Shown piece after piece: positions 17,228 to 25,766 of a DNA stretch of 64,000 nt. A model generated the notes under the pieces. It was not told the DNA's origin. It made no database searches and worked only from the letters and a program-made list of their open reading frames with translations. The stretch comes from Sphingobium trunci (GTDB taxonomy: Bacteria > Pseudomonadota > Alphaproteobacteria > Sphingomonadales > Sphingomonadaceae), in the NCBI RefSeq assembly GCF_022664535.1, contig NZ_JAKUJY010000003.1:186001-250000 (forward strand), written 5' to 3'. The position numbers and the translations under genes are program-made. Each line of letters begins with the position of its first letter. The stretch's first letter is position 1.

Positions 17228-18247
17228 ATGGCGGACGAATTGCACCCCATCGAGACATTCGCGGCGCGGGACATGGCGGGCGCCGAACAACTGCGCGTCT
17301 TTGCGAAATCGTGCCGCCCCGCGGTCATACGGGCACGTTTTGCGGACTGGTCCGCTGTCGCGGCGGGACGGCAGGGAGGCGCCGAGGCGCTTGCCTATGT
17401 CGCACGCTTCGACGCGAGCCTTAGCGCAGAATATTTTTCCGGCGGCGCGGATCTGGACGGACATTATCATTATGGCGAGGGACCGGGCGGCTTCAATTTC
17501 ATGCGGCAGACGGCCAGCACGGGCAGCGCGCTGGACCGGATCGCTGCCAATATGGGTGGCGCTGGCGAAACCGCCTATCTGGGCTCGCTGCCGACGGACG
17601 CCTATTTCCCCGGATTCGCGAAGGAGAATCCCTGCGGCCTGCTGGCCCCGGAGGTTCGCCCGCGGCTGTGGGTGGGCAATCGGTCCACCGTCGCGTGTCA
17701 TTACGACAATTATGACAATCTGGCCTGCGTGGTGGCGGGGCGGCGGCGCTTCACCCTCTATCCGCCCGATGCGATAGGCGATCTCTATGTCGGGCCGGTC
17801 GACCATACGCTGTCGGGCCAGCCCATTTCCATGGCGTCGGGAGCATCGGAAGGCGCCAATGCCTACCCCCGCTTCGCGGCGGCACAGGCCAGGGCGATCG
17901 TCATCGATCTGGAGCCGGGCGACGCGCTCTATCTGCCCAAGCTGTGGTGGCATCAGGTCGAAGCGCTCGATCCGGTCAATATCTTGGTCAACTATTGGTG
18001 GGACGGTTTCGCCGCCGGCCCGGATTCGCCCTATACGGCCATGCTGCTGGCGATGATCGCGGTGGCGGAAAGGCCGGAGCCGGAACGGGCCGCATGGCGT
18101 GCCTATTTCGACCATTATGTATTCCGCCCGGACGGGCATCCGCTGGCCCACCTGCCCGAAGAACGGCATGGCGTGCTGGGCCCGCTGGCGAAGGGCAATT
18201 ACGGCCGTATCCGAACGCTGGTCATGCGGCTGCTGCGCGGCGGTTGA
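17228..18247 (+). CDS. JmjC-like cupin, putative Fe(II)/2-oxoglutarate oxygenase (Cupin_8 type)
   Basis: The 339-residue protein has a single cupin/JmjC barrel. The iron-binding HxD is His158-Tyr-Asp160 within CHYDNYDNLACVVAGR. The distal histidine is His242 in LPKLWWHQVEAL. The canonical post-strand pattern RRRFTLYPPD lies between them. This is the layout of factor-inhibiting-HIF-like hydroxylases that act on proteins or small molecules. There is no signal peptide, so it is cytoplasmic. It follows SapC by 3 bases. The pairing of an oxygenase here with a halogenase on the divergent arm suggests oxidative tailoring of one compound. An amino-acyl or peptide target is equally possible. Confidence 0.85.
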   Translation: MADELHPIETFAARDMAGAEQLRVFAKSCRPAVIRARFADWSAVAAGRQGGAEALAYVARFDASLSAEYFSGGADLDGHYHYGEGPGGFNFMRQTASTGSALDRIAANMGGAGETAYLGSLPTDAYFPGFAKENPCGLLAPEVRPRLWVGNRSTVACHYDNYDNLACVVAGRRRFTLYPPDAIGDLYVGPVDHTLSGQPISMASGASEGANAYPRFAAAQARAIVIDLEPGDALYLPKLWWHQVEALDPVNILVNYWWDGFAAGPDSPYTAMLLAMIAVAERPEPERAAWRAYFDHYVFRPDGHPLAHLPEERHGVLGPLAKGNYGRIRTLVMRLLRGG

Positions 18248-18291
18248 GGATCAGGACGGCCCATGAACAGTTCTGACAAGGAGGGGCAGGC

Positions 18292-19365
18292 GTGAAGCGG
18301 AAGAACATCATCATGGCGGTTTTCGGAGCCGCACTGGCCATGCATGCGGCACCCGCACCGGCGCAGGTGACCACCGGCGGACCTGCGGCGGTCGCAGGCG
18401 CGCGACCGGTGACGATCGAGCGGATCAAGGTCCATGCGCCGACGATAGAAGGCAATCTGGAGGGGGAGTCGGCGGATCGCGACGTGCTGGTCGTGCTGCC
18501 CCCCAGCTATGGCCGCGAACCGCGCAGGCGATATCCGGTCATCTATGCGCTGCACGGCTATTCCATCGGCGCGGAGCAGTGGACGGGGGAAATCCATGTT
18601 CCGACGACTGTGCAAAACGCCTTCGCCAGGGGCGCGCGCGAAATGATCCTGGTGCTGCCCGATTCGAATACAGTCCATAATGGGTCCATGTATTCCAGCT
18701 CCGTGACGACGGGCGATTTCGAGACCTTCATCGCCCGCGATCTCGTCGCCTACATCGACGGTCATTACCGCACGATCGCAAAGCGGGACAGTCGAGGTCT
18801 TGCGGGGCATAGCATGGGCGGATACGGCACCACCCGCATCGGCATGAAACATGCCGACATGTTCGGCGCGCTCTATATGATGAGTCCCTGTTGCCTGTCC
18901 GCCCGGGATGCGGGGCGCATGGACGCCGACGCGATGAAGGCGCTGGAGGCGGTCAGGACGCCCGCCGATTCGGCCGGCCTGCCGTTCATCCTGCGGGCGC
19001 AGCTCGCGACGGCCGCCGCATGGTCGCCCAATCCGAAAAGTCCGCCGCTCTATCTCGACCTGCCGGTCAAGGATGGCGTGGTGCAGCCTCAGATACTCGC
19101 CCGATGGGCCGCCAACGCGCCGCTGGCCTTTGTCGATCAATATGTCGGCAATCTGCGCCGTTACCGGGCGATCGCGATCGATGTCGGCGACAGGGACGGG
19201 CTGAAAGGCGACGCGCAGACCCTGCATGAGGTGCTGGACCGCTATGGCATCGGCAACAGTTTCCAGATTTATGAAGGCGATCACACCAGTCGGGTGGCAT
19301 GGCGGTTTCAGGACGAATTGATCCCCTTCTTTTCCCGAAATCTCGATTTCGGGCCGGCGAAATAG
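18292..19365 (+). CDS. Exported esterase, CE1/esterase-D-like alpha/beta hydrolase
   Basis: 357 residues, GTG 18292 after a GGAGGGG site. The signal peptide ends near APAPAQ (residue 25). The conserved strand PVIYALHGYSIGAEQW is followed by the nucleophile Ser174 in GHSMGG. The probable catalytic histidine is about residue 331 in YEGDHTSR. This is the arrangement of feruloyl and acetylxylan esterases of the esterase-D group. It follows the cupin gene by 44 bases in the same direction and may belong to the same transcript. In a hemicellulose context it likely removes acyl or feruloyl decorations in the periplasm. Confidence 0.85.
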   Translation: MKRKNIIMAVFGAALAMHAAPAPAQVTTGGPAAVAGARPVTIERIKVHAPTIEGNLEGESADRDVLVVLPPSYGREPRRRYPVIYALHGYSIGAEQWTGEIHVPTTVQNAFARGAREMILVLPDSNTVHNGSMYSSSVTTGDFETFIARDLVAYIDGHYRTIAKRDSRGLAGHSMGGYGTTRIGMKHADMFGALYMMSPCCLSARDAGRMDADAMKALEAVRTPADSAGLPFILRAQLATAAAWSPNPKSPPLYLDLPVKDGVVQPQILARWAANAPLAFVDQYVGNLRRYRAIAIDVGDRDGLKGDAQTLHEVLDRYGIGNSFQIYEGDHTSRVAWRFQDELIPFFSRNLDFGPAK

Positions 19366-19395
19366 CCCCGGCGCGAGAAGTCGGACATGAAACTA

Positions 19396-19409
19396 TGATA
19401 GCGATACCA
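19396..19409. promoter_or_regulatory. LacI-type operator, TGGTAGCGCTATC motif, site 3
   Basis: The minus strand reads TGGTATCGCTATCA, one base different from sites 1 and 2 over the 13-base core. It lies 88 bases before the SIAE-like esterase start, in the gap after the CE1-like esterase. It is a plausible operator for the esterase gene. Confidence 0.5.
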
Positions 19410-19497
19410 AAAATCGGTTGTGGTGCCTGGATAAACCCTTATTCCTGCCGTCAACGGTCCGGAAGAGGACAGGTATCTGAGTGGAGGAACTGAAGGC

Positions 19498-21453
19498 ATG
19501 TTTCCACGCAATTCTGTTCTGTGGTCCGCGACCGTGGCGGTCGGCGCTGGCGCGCAAGCCATGGCCCCGGCGCTGGCGGCACCCCGGTTCGACCCGATGT
19601 TCGGCGACCATGCGGTCATCCAGCGTGATCACCCGGTAACGGTGACAGGACGTTCCGAACCGGGGGAAATGGTGACGGTGACGCTTGCCGGGCAAAGCCT
19701 TCAGGTCCGCGCCGACAAGGAGGGGCGGTTCGAGGCGAAATTCGGTGCCCTGGACCGGGCCGGGCCGGTGACGATGGAGGCCCGCGCGCCGTCTGGGAGC
19801 ACCGCCGCGCGGGATGTCATGGCGGGGGACGTGTTCCTGTGTTCGGGCCAGTCCAACATGGAGCTGGAGGTGCGCAACGCCCAGGACGCCATGACGCAGA
19901 TCCGCACATCCGGCGACGACCAACTGCGGTTGATGCTGGTGCCCCGCGCGACCGCGGACGAGCCGCTGCGCGACTTCAAAAAGGCGCCCTCCTGGCAGCG
20001 CGCCGGGCCGGACAGCGTATCCGGCTTTTCCGCGGCCTGCTTCTATATGGCGCGGGAGTTGCGCAAGACCGCAGCGGTACCGATCGGCGCCATCGCCAGC
20101 AGTTGGGGCGGGTCCCGGATCAGCCCGTGGATGGGCGCGCGGGCGCAGGCGGCCGTCGGGCAAGCCGCACAGTCGGCGCTGCTGTCGCTCCATGGGCGCG
20201 ATCCCTTCGCGGCGGAACGGGCCGCCAGCGCCGAGTGGGAAAAATGGTGGCGCAAGGAAACGGGCGACGTCGCGGGCAAGGAGCCGTGGCAAGCGGCGAG
20301 CCAGCTTGCCTGGCGCGACGTTCCCCGCATCGGCCCGTGGGAAGAATGGGGCGTGCCCGAACTGGCGGACTTTGACGGCATGGTCTGGTATCGTCGCGAG
20401 ATCGACCTGACCGCGGAGCAGGCGAAGGACGCGGCCACGCTCTCGCTCGGGCTCCTGGACGATGTCGGACGGGTATGGATCAACGGCAAGCCGGTGGCGA
20501 TGAGCGCGCGTAGCTGGCAGCCGAGCACATTCGATGTTCCGCCGGGTGTCTTGAAGGCGGGCCGCAACCTTCTGGTCGTCAATGTGCAGGACAATTATGG
20601 CACTGGCGGGCTGTCGGGTCCGGCCGACGTCATGAAATTGGGGCTGAAGCAGGGCGGGGACATTCCGTTGGGCGACGGGTGGCGCTATGCGGTCGTGGCG
20701 AAGTCGCCATCGGGCGCGCCGCGTGTGCCCTGGGGCGATGTCACCGGATCGGGCACGCTGTACAACGGCATGATCGCACCGCTGGGACCGATCGGGCTGA
20801 AGGGCGTGGCCTGGTATCAGGGGGAATCGGATGTCGGCCTGCCCGGCTATGCCGACCGGATGAAGGCGATGATGGCGGACTGGCGGCGCCAGTTCGGCGC
20901 GCCCGACCTCGCGTTCGTGGCGGTCCAGCTCGCCGCTTATGGCGCGCCCGCGACCCGGCCGGCGGAAGATGGGTGGGCGCAGATGCGTCATGTGCAATAT
21001 CAGGCGATGGCGCAGGATATGCATGCCGGGCTGGCGACGGCCATCGACCTGGGCGATCCGTTCGATATCCACCCCGGCGAAAAGCAGGAGGTCGGCCGCC
21101 GCCTGGCGCGGGCGATGCGGGCGGTGGCCTATGGCGAAGCGGTGTCGCGCACCGGGCCGCAGGCGGCCCGCGCGCTTGCCATGCCCGATGGCGGCGTTGC
21201 GGTCGAATTTACCGGCCTGACTGGCGGCCTGCACCTGCGCAGCGCCGCGCAGGCAGTGGGTTTCGAACTCTGCGGGGAGGGACCGGGCAGTTGCCGCTTC
21301 GTGCCCGGCCGGGTCGAAGGGGCGCGGGTGCTGCTGGCGGGGGATGGCCAACCGGCGGTGCGGGTGCGCTATGCCTGGGCCGGATCCCCGGTGGTCAACC
21401 TCTATGACGAAGCGCCCTTGCCGGTCGGATCGTTCGAAATGCCGATCCGTTAG
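19498..21453 (+). CDS. SGNH-type exported acetylesterase, sialate O-acetylesterase/acetylxylan esterase family
   Basis: 651 residues with a signal peptide ending near PALAA. An N-terminal immunoglobulin-like domain (about 35-105) precedes the SGNH domain. The catalytic serine is Ser119 in CSGQSNMEL. The second block is WYQGESD near residue 440. The Asp-His pair is D523/H525 in DIHPGEK. Between the first two blocks, about residues 250-390, there is a beta-sandwich insertion with YRREIDLT, VWINGKPV and NLLVVNVQDN, as in GH2-type galactose-binding domains. This composite layout is common in Bacteroidetes and sphingomonad acetylxylan esterases. It likely deacetylates xylan, xyloglucan or pectin fragments in the periplasm. 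A LacI-type operator lies upstream. Confidence 0.88.
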   Translation: MFPRNSVLWSATVAVGAGAQAMAPALAAPRFDPMFGDHAVIQRDHPVTVTGRSEPGEMVTVTLAGQSLQVRADKEGRFEAKFGALDRAGPVTMEARAPSGSTAARDVMAGDVFLCSGQSNMELEVRNAQDAMTQIRTSGDDQLRLMLVPRATADEPLRDFKKAPSWQRAGPDSVSGFSAACFYMARELRKTAAVPIGAIASSWGGSRISPWMGARAQAAVGQAAQSALLSLHGRDPFAAERAASAEWEKWWRKETGDVAGKEPWQAASQLAWRDVPRIGPWEEWGVPELADFDGMVWYRREIDLTAEQAKDAATLSLGLLDDVGRVWINGKPVAMSARSWQPSTFDVPPGVLKAGRNLLVVNVQDNYGTGGLSGPADVMKLGLKQGGDIPLGDGWRYAVVAKSPSGAPRVPWGDVTGSGTLYNGMIAPLGPIGLKGVAWYQGESDVGLPGYADRMKAMMADWRRQFGAPDLAFVAVQLAAYGAPATRPAEDGWAQMRHVQYQAMAQDMHAGLATAIDLGDPFDIHPGEKQEVGRRLARAMRAVAYGEAVSRTGPQAARALAMPDGGVAVEFTGLTGGLHLRSAAQAVGFELCGEGPGSCRFVPGRVEGARVLLAGDGQPAVRVRYAWAGSPVVNLYDEAPLPVGSFEMPIR

Positions 21454-21454
21454 A

Positions 21455-21498
21455 ATATTTTCGAAGCGGGTGGCATCGCCTGCTGGCGCGGAAAATAT
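21455..21498. terminator. Possible bidirectional transcript-end stem-loop
   Basis: ATATTTTC (21455-21462) and GAAAATAT (21491-21498) form an 8-bp inverted repeat in the 72-base gap between two convergent genes. The loop is long and GC-rich and no strong T-run follows, so this is only a weak terminator candidate. Confidence 0.25.
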
Positions 21499-21525
21499 CG
21501 AAAACCAAAGAGAAATGGGCTGGGA

Positions 21526-23424
21526 TCAGCGGTGCAGCGCCGCGTCTCCCCAGCTTACGGGAACGGCATTGCCGCTGACCCCATCCGCGCGGGCGACCAG
21601 TTCGATGATGGCGACGCCCTTCACATCGGCGGACAGGGCTGTGGCGGCTGTGCCCCGGCGCAGGGGCGGCGTGCTAGCCATCGGCTTGCCGTCGCCATAG
21701 AGGAAGAAGCGCACCGGCTGCCCGCCGTCGTCCGCGCTGTCGTCTACCCCGACCTGGGCGGTGAAGCGGGTGAAGCCCTCGTTGCGCACCTCCAGCCGGG
21801 AATTGGCGAGAATGCCGATGCCTGACGCGAATGTCCGGCCGGCGACGGTGAGCGGCTGGTTATAGGGCGTCGCGTCCGGCATGGCGCCGCCCCAGCCCGC
21901 ATAGATGGGGCGCTCGCCGATGCCGCGCGTGCTTCGCCAACCGGGGATGGAGCGATAGATGGTTGGGTCGGGCTGGGGCTGGACGACGCCATCGACGGCG
22001 GGATTGACGATGCCGGGTCGTTCGGAAAGATAGACGCCGTCGGCGAGCTGGCGCTGGCCGGAAGCGCGGAAAACCAGAGTCTCTCGCGGTTCGACATGCA
22101 GCTTCGTCTCTTTCGAGAAAATGCTCTTCGCGCCGGTCCAGAGGTCCGACAGGGCGATGTCGCGATCGGCCCGGAATTTGAGATGGTCGGCGGTCAGCAC
22201 CGCGTCCACCGGCGCCATGCCCCGGTTGAAGAGAGCGACAGCCTTGTCCCCATTGGACAGCGTCTTGACCAATATCTGAAGGCCGTCGCTGTCGAACGCG
22301 ATGACGGCCTGGTTCCCGGCCGGGTCCTGGTCGACCGCGATCAGCGCTGCATTGCCGAATATGTCCAACAGCGGCTGCGGCGTCTGGCGCAGGTCCGCGC
22401 CGATCAGCAGCGGCGCGTTCATCATCGCCCAGAGCGCAAAATGGGAGCGGGCCTCCGTCAGATGCTGCGCATCGAAGTCGCCCGCGCCGATGAACAGCAT
22501 GTCGGGATCGTTCCAGGACCCCGGATGGGCATAGAGCGCCCGGCGCACGGCGCTGTCGTAATTGGTGAGCATCCGGCTCCAGTTGGGCGCGATATCGTCG
22601 CTGGTGCGAGAGATGTTGCCGACATCCTTGCCCCAGCCACGCACATTGGCACTGCCCCAGATGCAGAGCGAGAGCAGATAGCCGCCGTCCGGATTGTGGC
22701 GCGCCAGCGCCTTGTTGATGTCGGCGAACAGGGCCTTCACGGCCGGGATGTCGGACCGGCTGGTGGACGCCTGGTCGATCAATGGCGGCAGGGCGCGATA
22801 TTGCCCGTTGCGCACCCGTTCGGCATCGGCCGCGAAGGCGCGGATGCCGCAGCCGTCGACCTTGATCGCGTCGAAGCCCCAGTCGGCGAAGAAGAGGCGG
22901 ATGTCCTGATCGATATGGCCGTAAAGGCCGACTTCCCGCTCCGCCATCGTTCCTTCGGGCAGTTGCGCCTTGCCGGTGGAATAGGCCTGCGAACAGATAT
23001 TGCGGCCCAGGTCGGAATAGATGCCTGCCCTGAACCCCATGGCGTGCAGCCGGTCGGTCAGGGGCCGGAAGGAGGGATCGCCATGCGCCATGCGCGCCGA
23101 GGGGAATTGCTCCGTCCGGATCATCAGCCTGCCGTCGCTGGTGCGGCGCTTGAGCCACCAGCCATCGTCGATGTTGATGTAGCGATAGCCCTTCTGCGCA
23201 AGGCCGCTGTCGAGGATGCGCTGCGCCGATCCAAGCAGCTTTTCCTCATCGATCTCCGTGAAAAAGGCGTTCCAGCTGTTCCAGCCCATCGGCGGCAGGT
23301 CGGCCTGGCCGCCGCGATAGGCGCTCCACCGGCCGGTGGGGGCGAGCGGATCGGGGCCTTGCGCCGAGAGGGCGGTGCTGGCGCAAAGCGCCGCGATCGG
23401 CAGGAGAAGGCGGCGAAGGATCAT
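21526..23424 (-). CDS. GH27 alpha-galactosidase with C-terminal NPCBM domain
   Basis: 632 residues, signal peptide ending near TALSAQ (residue 22). GH27 signatures are PPMGWNSWN (44-52), YINIDDGWW (82-90), nucleophile Asp190 in DAIKVDGCG, and the acid/base region SRTSDDIAPNW with Asp276-277. The C-terminal ~130 residues (YAGWGGAMPDATPYNQPLTV, then FTAQVGVDDSADDGGQPVRF) are an NPCBM carbohydrate-binding module. The enzyme removes terminal alpha-galactose, or beta-L-arabinopyranose in some members, from galactomannan, galactoglucomannan or arabinogalactan. Its ATG overlaps the stop of the GH95 gene by four bases (ATGA), the third gene of the GH43-GH95-GH27 operon. Location is periplasmic. Confidence 0.92.
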   Translation of the reverse strand: MILRRLLLPIAALCASTALSAQGPDPLAPTGRWSAYRGGQADLPPMGWNSWNAFFTEIDEEKLLGSAQRILDSGLAQKGYRYINIDDGWWLKRRTSDGRLMIRTEQFPSARMAHGDPSFRPLTDRLHAMGFRAGIYSDLGRNICSQAYSTGKAQLPEGTMAEREVGLYGHIDQDIRLFFADWGFDAIKVDGCGIRAFAADAERVRNGQYRALPPLIDQASTSRSDIPAVKALFADINKALARHNPDGGYLLSLCIWGSANVRGWGKDVGNISRTSDDIAPNWSRMLTNYDSAVRRALYAHPGSWNDPDMLFIGAGDFDAQHLTEARSHFALWAMMNAPLLIGADLRQTPQPLLDIFGNAALIAVDQDPAGNQAVIAFDSDGLQILVKTLSNGDKAVALFNRGMAPVDAVLTADHLKFRADRDIALSDLWTGAKSIFSKETKLHVEPRETLVFRASGQRQLADGVYLSERPGIVNPAVDGVVQPQPDPTIYRSIPGWRSTRGIGERPIYAGWGGAMPDATPYNQPLTVAGRTFASGIGILANSRLEVRNEGFTRFTAQVGVDDSADDGGQPVRFFLYGDGKPMASTPPLRRGTAATALSADVKGVAIIELVARADGVSGNAVPVSWGDAALHR

Positions 23425-25766
23425 GCAAAATCTCTCATGGTCAATGTGACCGGCCTTCCGGCCTTGAGGGAAAGGACGCGGCCCTTGTCACCCAGGCGGA
23501 CGGTCCTTTGGCCATCCAGTTCAGGGCGAAGCACCGCCCTGTCAAGCCCGCCGTCGCGCCATTGGACGTCGACGGCGCAGCGGCCACGGGCGCGCAGGCC
23601 GCTGATCTGGCCGCTGGGCCAGGCGCGGGGCAGCGCGGGCAGAAGGTCGATGGTCTCGCCATGGCTGGTCATCAGCATTTCGACGATCCCGGACGCGCCG
23701 CCGAAATTGCCGTCGATCTGGAAAGGAGGATGGGCATCGAACATGTTGGGATAGGTGCGTTCGGGGCCGAGTAGGAAGCGCAGGATCGCATGGGCATGAT
23801 CGCCCTCCCGCAGCCGCGCCCACAGGTTGATGCGCCAGGCCGTCGCCCAGCCGGTCGCCCGATCTCCCCGGATCTGCAGGGTCCGGCGCGCCGCGGCGGC
23901 AAGGTCCGGCGTACCGTCCGGGCTGATCTGGCGGGAAGGATAGAGGCCGTAAAGATGCGACACGTGCCGGTGCTTTTGTTCCGGCGCATCGGCGTCCCAA
24001 TCCTGCTGCCATTCCTGAAGCTGGCCCTGGCGGCCGATCCGGTAGGGGGCGAGCCGCTCGCGGGCGGCGCGCATCTCGCCGATCAGGGCGGGGTCCGTCC
24101 GCAGGATGGTCGCGGCCTCGATCGTCTGGCCGAACAGGTCCCGGATGATAGCCATGTCCATCGTCGGACCCGCGCAGATCGTCCCGCCATGGCCGTGCGG
24201 ATTTTCCGGGCTCATCGACGGGTTGGTGACCAGGAAGCCGGTCGTGGGATCGCTTTGCAGCGTATCGAGGAAGAAACGCGCCGCGCCCGCCATCAGCGGA
24301 TAGATGCCGGTGAGATAGGCGTGGTCGCGGCCATAATCATAATGGTCCCATAAATGGGTGCAGAGCCATGCGCCGCCGGTCGGCCACAGGCCGAACTGCG
24401 CCCCGTCGATCGGCGCCGTCGCGCGCCAGAGGTCGGTATTGTGATGCGCGACCCAGCCGCGCGCGCCATACATGGTCCGGGCGGTGCGGGCGCCGGTGAC
24501 GGCCAGGTCGCGGACCATGTCGACCAGAGGCGTCACGCATTCGGCAAGGCCGGTCGGCTCGGCGGGCCAGTAGTTCATCTCCGTATTGATGTTGATCGTA
24601 TATTTGGACCCCCAAGGCGGGGTCAGACTATCGTTCCACAGGCCCTGGAGGTTGGCGGGTTGTCCGCCCGGCCGCGACGAGCAGATCAGCAGATAGCGGG
24701 CATATTGGAAATAGAGAGCGGCGAGCGCCGGATCGTCGCTGGTCTGGGATGCCGCGATCCGTTCGTCCGTCGGCTGCCCGGCGGCGGCCGATGTTCCAAA
24801 GTCGATGGCGACGCGGCGGAACAGCCGCCGGTGCGCGATGGCGGTGTCGGTGGCGATGCGGGCGAAGGGACGGGTGCGCGCTTTGCCGATGACGGCGGCC
24901 GTGGCGGCCAGCGGATCGCCGCCGACATCGTCGAACCGGCGATGGCTGGTCGCCATCGCGATGAACAGGGTGGCCGCCCGCGCGCCGCGGATGGAGAGCC
25001 TGCCGTCCGGCGCATGGACGGCCCGTCCGCCCTCGACCTGCGCCAGCAGGCGTGCCGCGAACCGGAGACCGCCTTCGATCCCCTTCGATGCGCTGTTGCG
25101 TCCGCTCATCAACAGGCCGAAGGAGCCGTCCGCCGCCAGCGTGACGGCCTGCTGCGGGGACCGGAGTCCGACATCGACGTCGAGCTTGCCCGGCCCGGTC
25201 GCGGTGAGCCGAATGGCGATGACCTGGTCTCCGGGCGAGGCCGTCACCTGACGGACATGCATGGAGCCGCCGGATTCGAAACGGGTGGTCGCCATGGCGC
25301 TGTCGAGGTCGAGGTCGCGCCGATAGCGGCTGATCGGCCCCAGGCCAGGAAAATCGAGGGTGAGGTCGCCCAGCGTCTGATAGGGCATCTGCGCCAGCGG
25401 CCTGGCCATCAGCATTTTGTTGGCAAGGGCCTCGGCCTCCGCGATCCTGCCCGCGAAGATCAGCGCGCGGACCTGTGGCAGCATCTCCTTCGCCTGAGGA
25501 TTGACGGGATCATAGGGCTGCCCCGCCCAAAGCGTGCTTTCGTTGAGCTGCAACCGTTCCTGCGCCGTGCCGCCGAATATCATCGCGCCCAGACGGCCGT
25601 TTCCGACCGGCAAGGCCTGCGTCCATTCGCTCGCAGGCTGGCGATACCAGAGGGCGAGCGGCTGGACGGGCGGGGGCGTGTGGGTGGATGCGCGGCTCCT
25701 TCCGGCGGCCAGCGCCAACGTGCCCGCGGCAAGACCGGCGGCGGCTTCGCGCCGGCTGATGCTCAC
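23421..25766 (-). CDS. GH95 alpha-L-fucosidase/alpha-L-galactosidase family protein
   Basis: 781 residues with a Tat-like signal (SISRREAAAGLAAG, twin arginine at 5-6). Family GH95 features are LPVGNGRLGAM near residue 55, LNESTLWAG, TNPSMSPENPHG with the conserved asparagine positions, LQEWQQDWD carrying the likely acid glutamate, HVSHLYGLYPSRQI, and DGNFGGASGIVEML. The length matches the family. GH95 enzymes cleave alpha-1,2-L-fucose, or the closely related L-galactose, from xyloglucan side chains. It overlaps GH43 upstream and GH27 downstream by ATGA. The Tat signal implies periplasmic action. The choice between fucose and L-galactose needs a residue-level alignment that cannot be done here. 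Confidence 0.92.
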   Translation of the reverse strand: MSISRREAAAGLAAGTLALAAGRSRASTHTPPPVQPLALWYRQPASEWTQALPVGNGRLGAMIFGGTAQERLQLNESTLWAGQPYDPVNPQAKEMLPQVRALIFAGRIAEAEALANKMLMARPLAQMPYQTLGDLTLDFPGLGPISRYRRDLDLDSAMATTRFESGGSMHVRQVTASPGDQVIAIRLTATGPGKLDVDVGLRSPQQAVTLAADGSFGLLMSGRNSASKGIEGGLRFAARLLAQVEGGRAVHAPDGRLSIRGARAATLFIAMATSHRRFDDVGGDPLAATAAVIGKARTRPFARIATDTAIAHRRLFRRVAIDFGTSAAAGQPTDERIAASQTSDDPALAALYFQYARYLLICSSRPGGQPANLQGLWNDSLTPPWGSKYTININTEMNYWPAEPTGLAECVTPLVDMVRDLAVTGARTARTMYGARGWVAHHNTDLWRATAPIDGAQFGLWPTGGAWLCTHLWDHYDYGRDHAYLTGIYPLMAGAARFFLDTLQSDPTTGFLVTNPSMSPENPHGHGGTICAGPTMDMAIIRDLFGQTIEAATILRTDPALIGEMRAARERLAPYRIGRQGQLQEWQQDWDADAPEQKHRHVSHLYGLYPSRQISPDGTPDLAAAARRTLQIRGDRATGWATAWRINLWARLREGDHAHAILRFLLGPERTYPNMFDAHPPFQIDGNFGGASGIVEMLMTSHGETIDLLPALPRAWPSGQISGLRARGRCAVDVQWRDGGLDRAVLRPELDGQRTVRLGDKGRVLSLKAGRPVTLTMRDFA

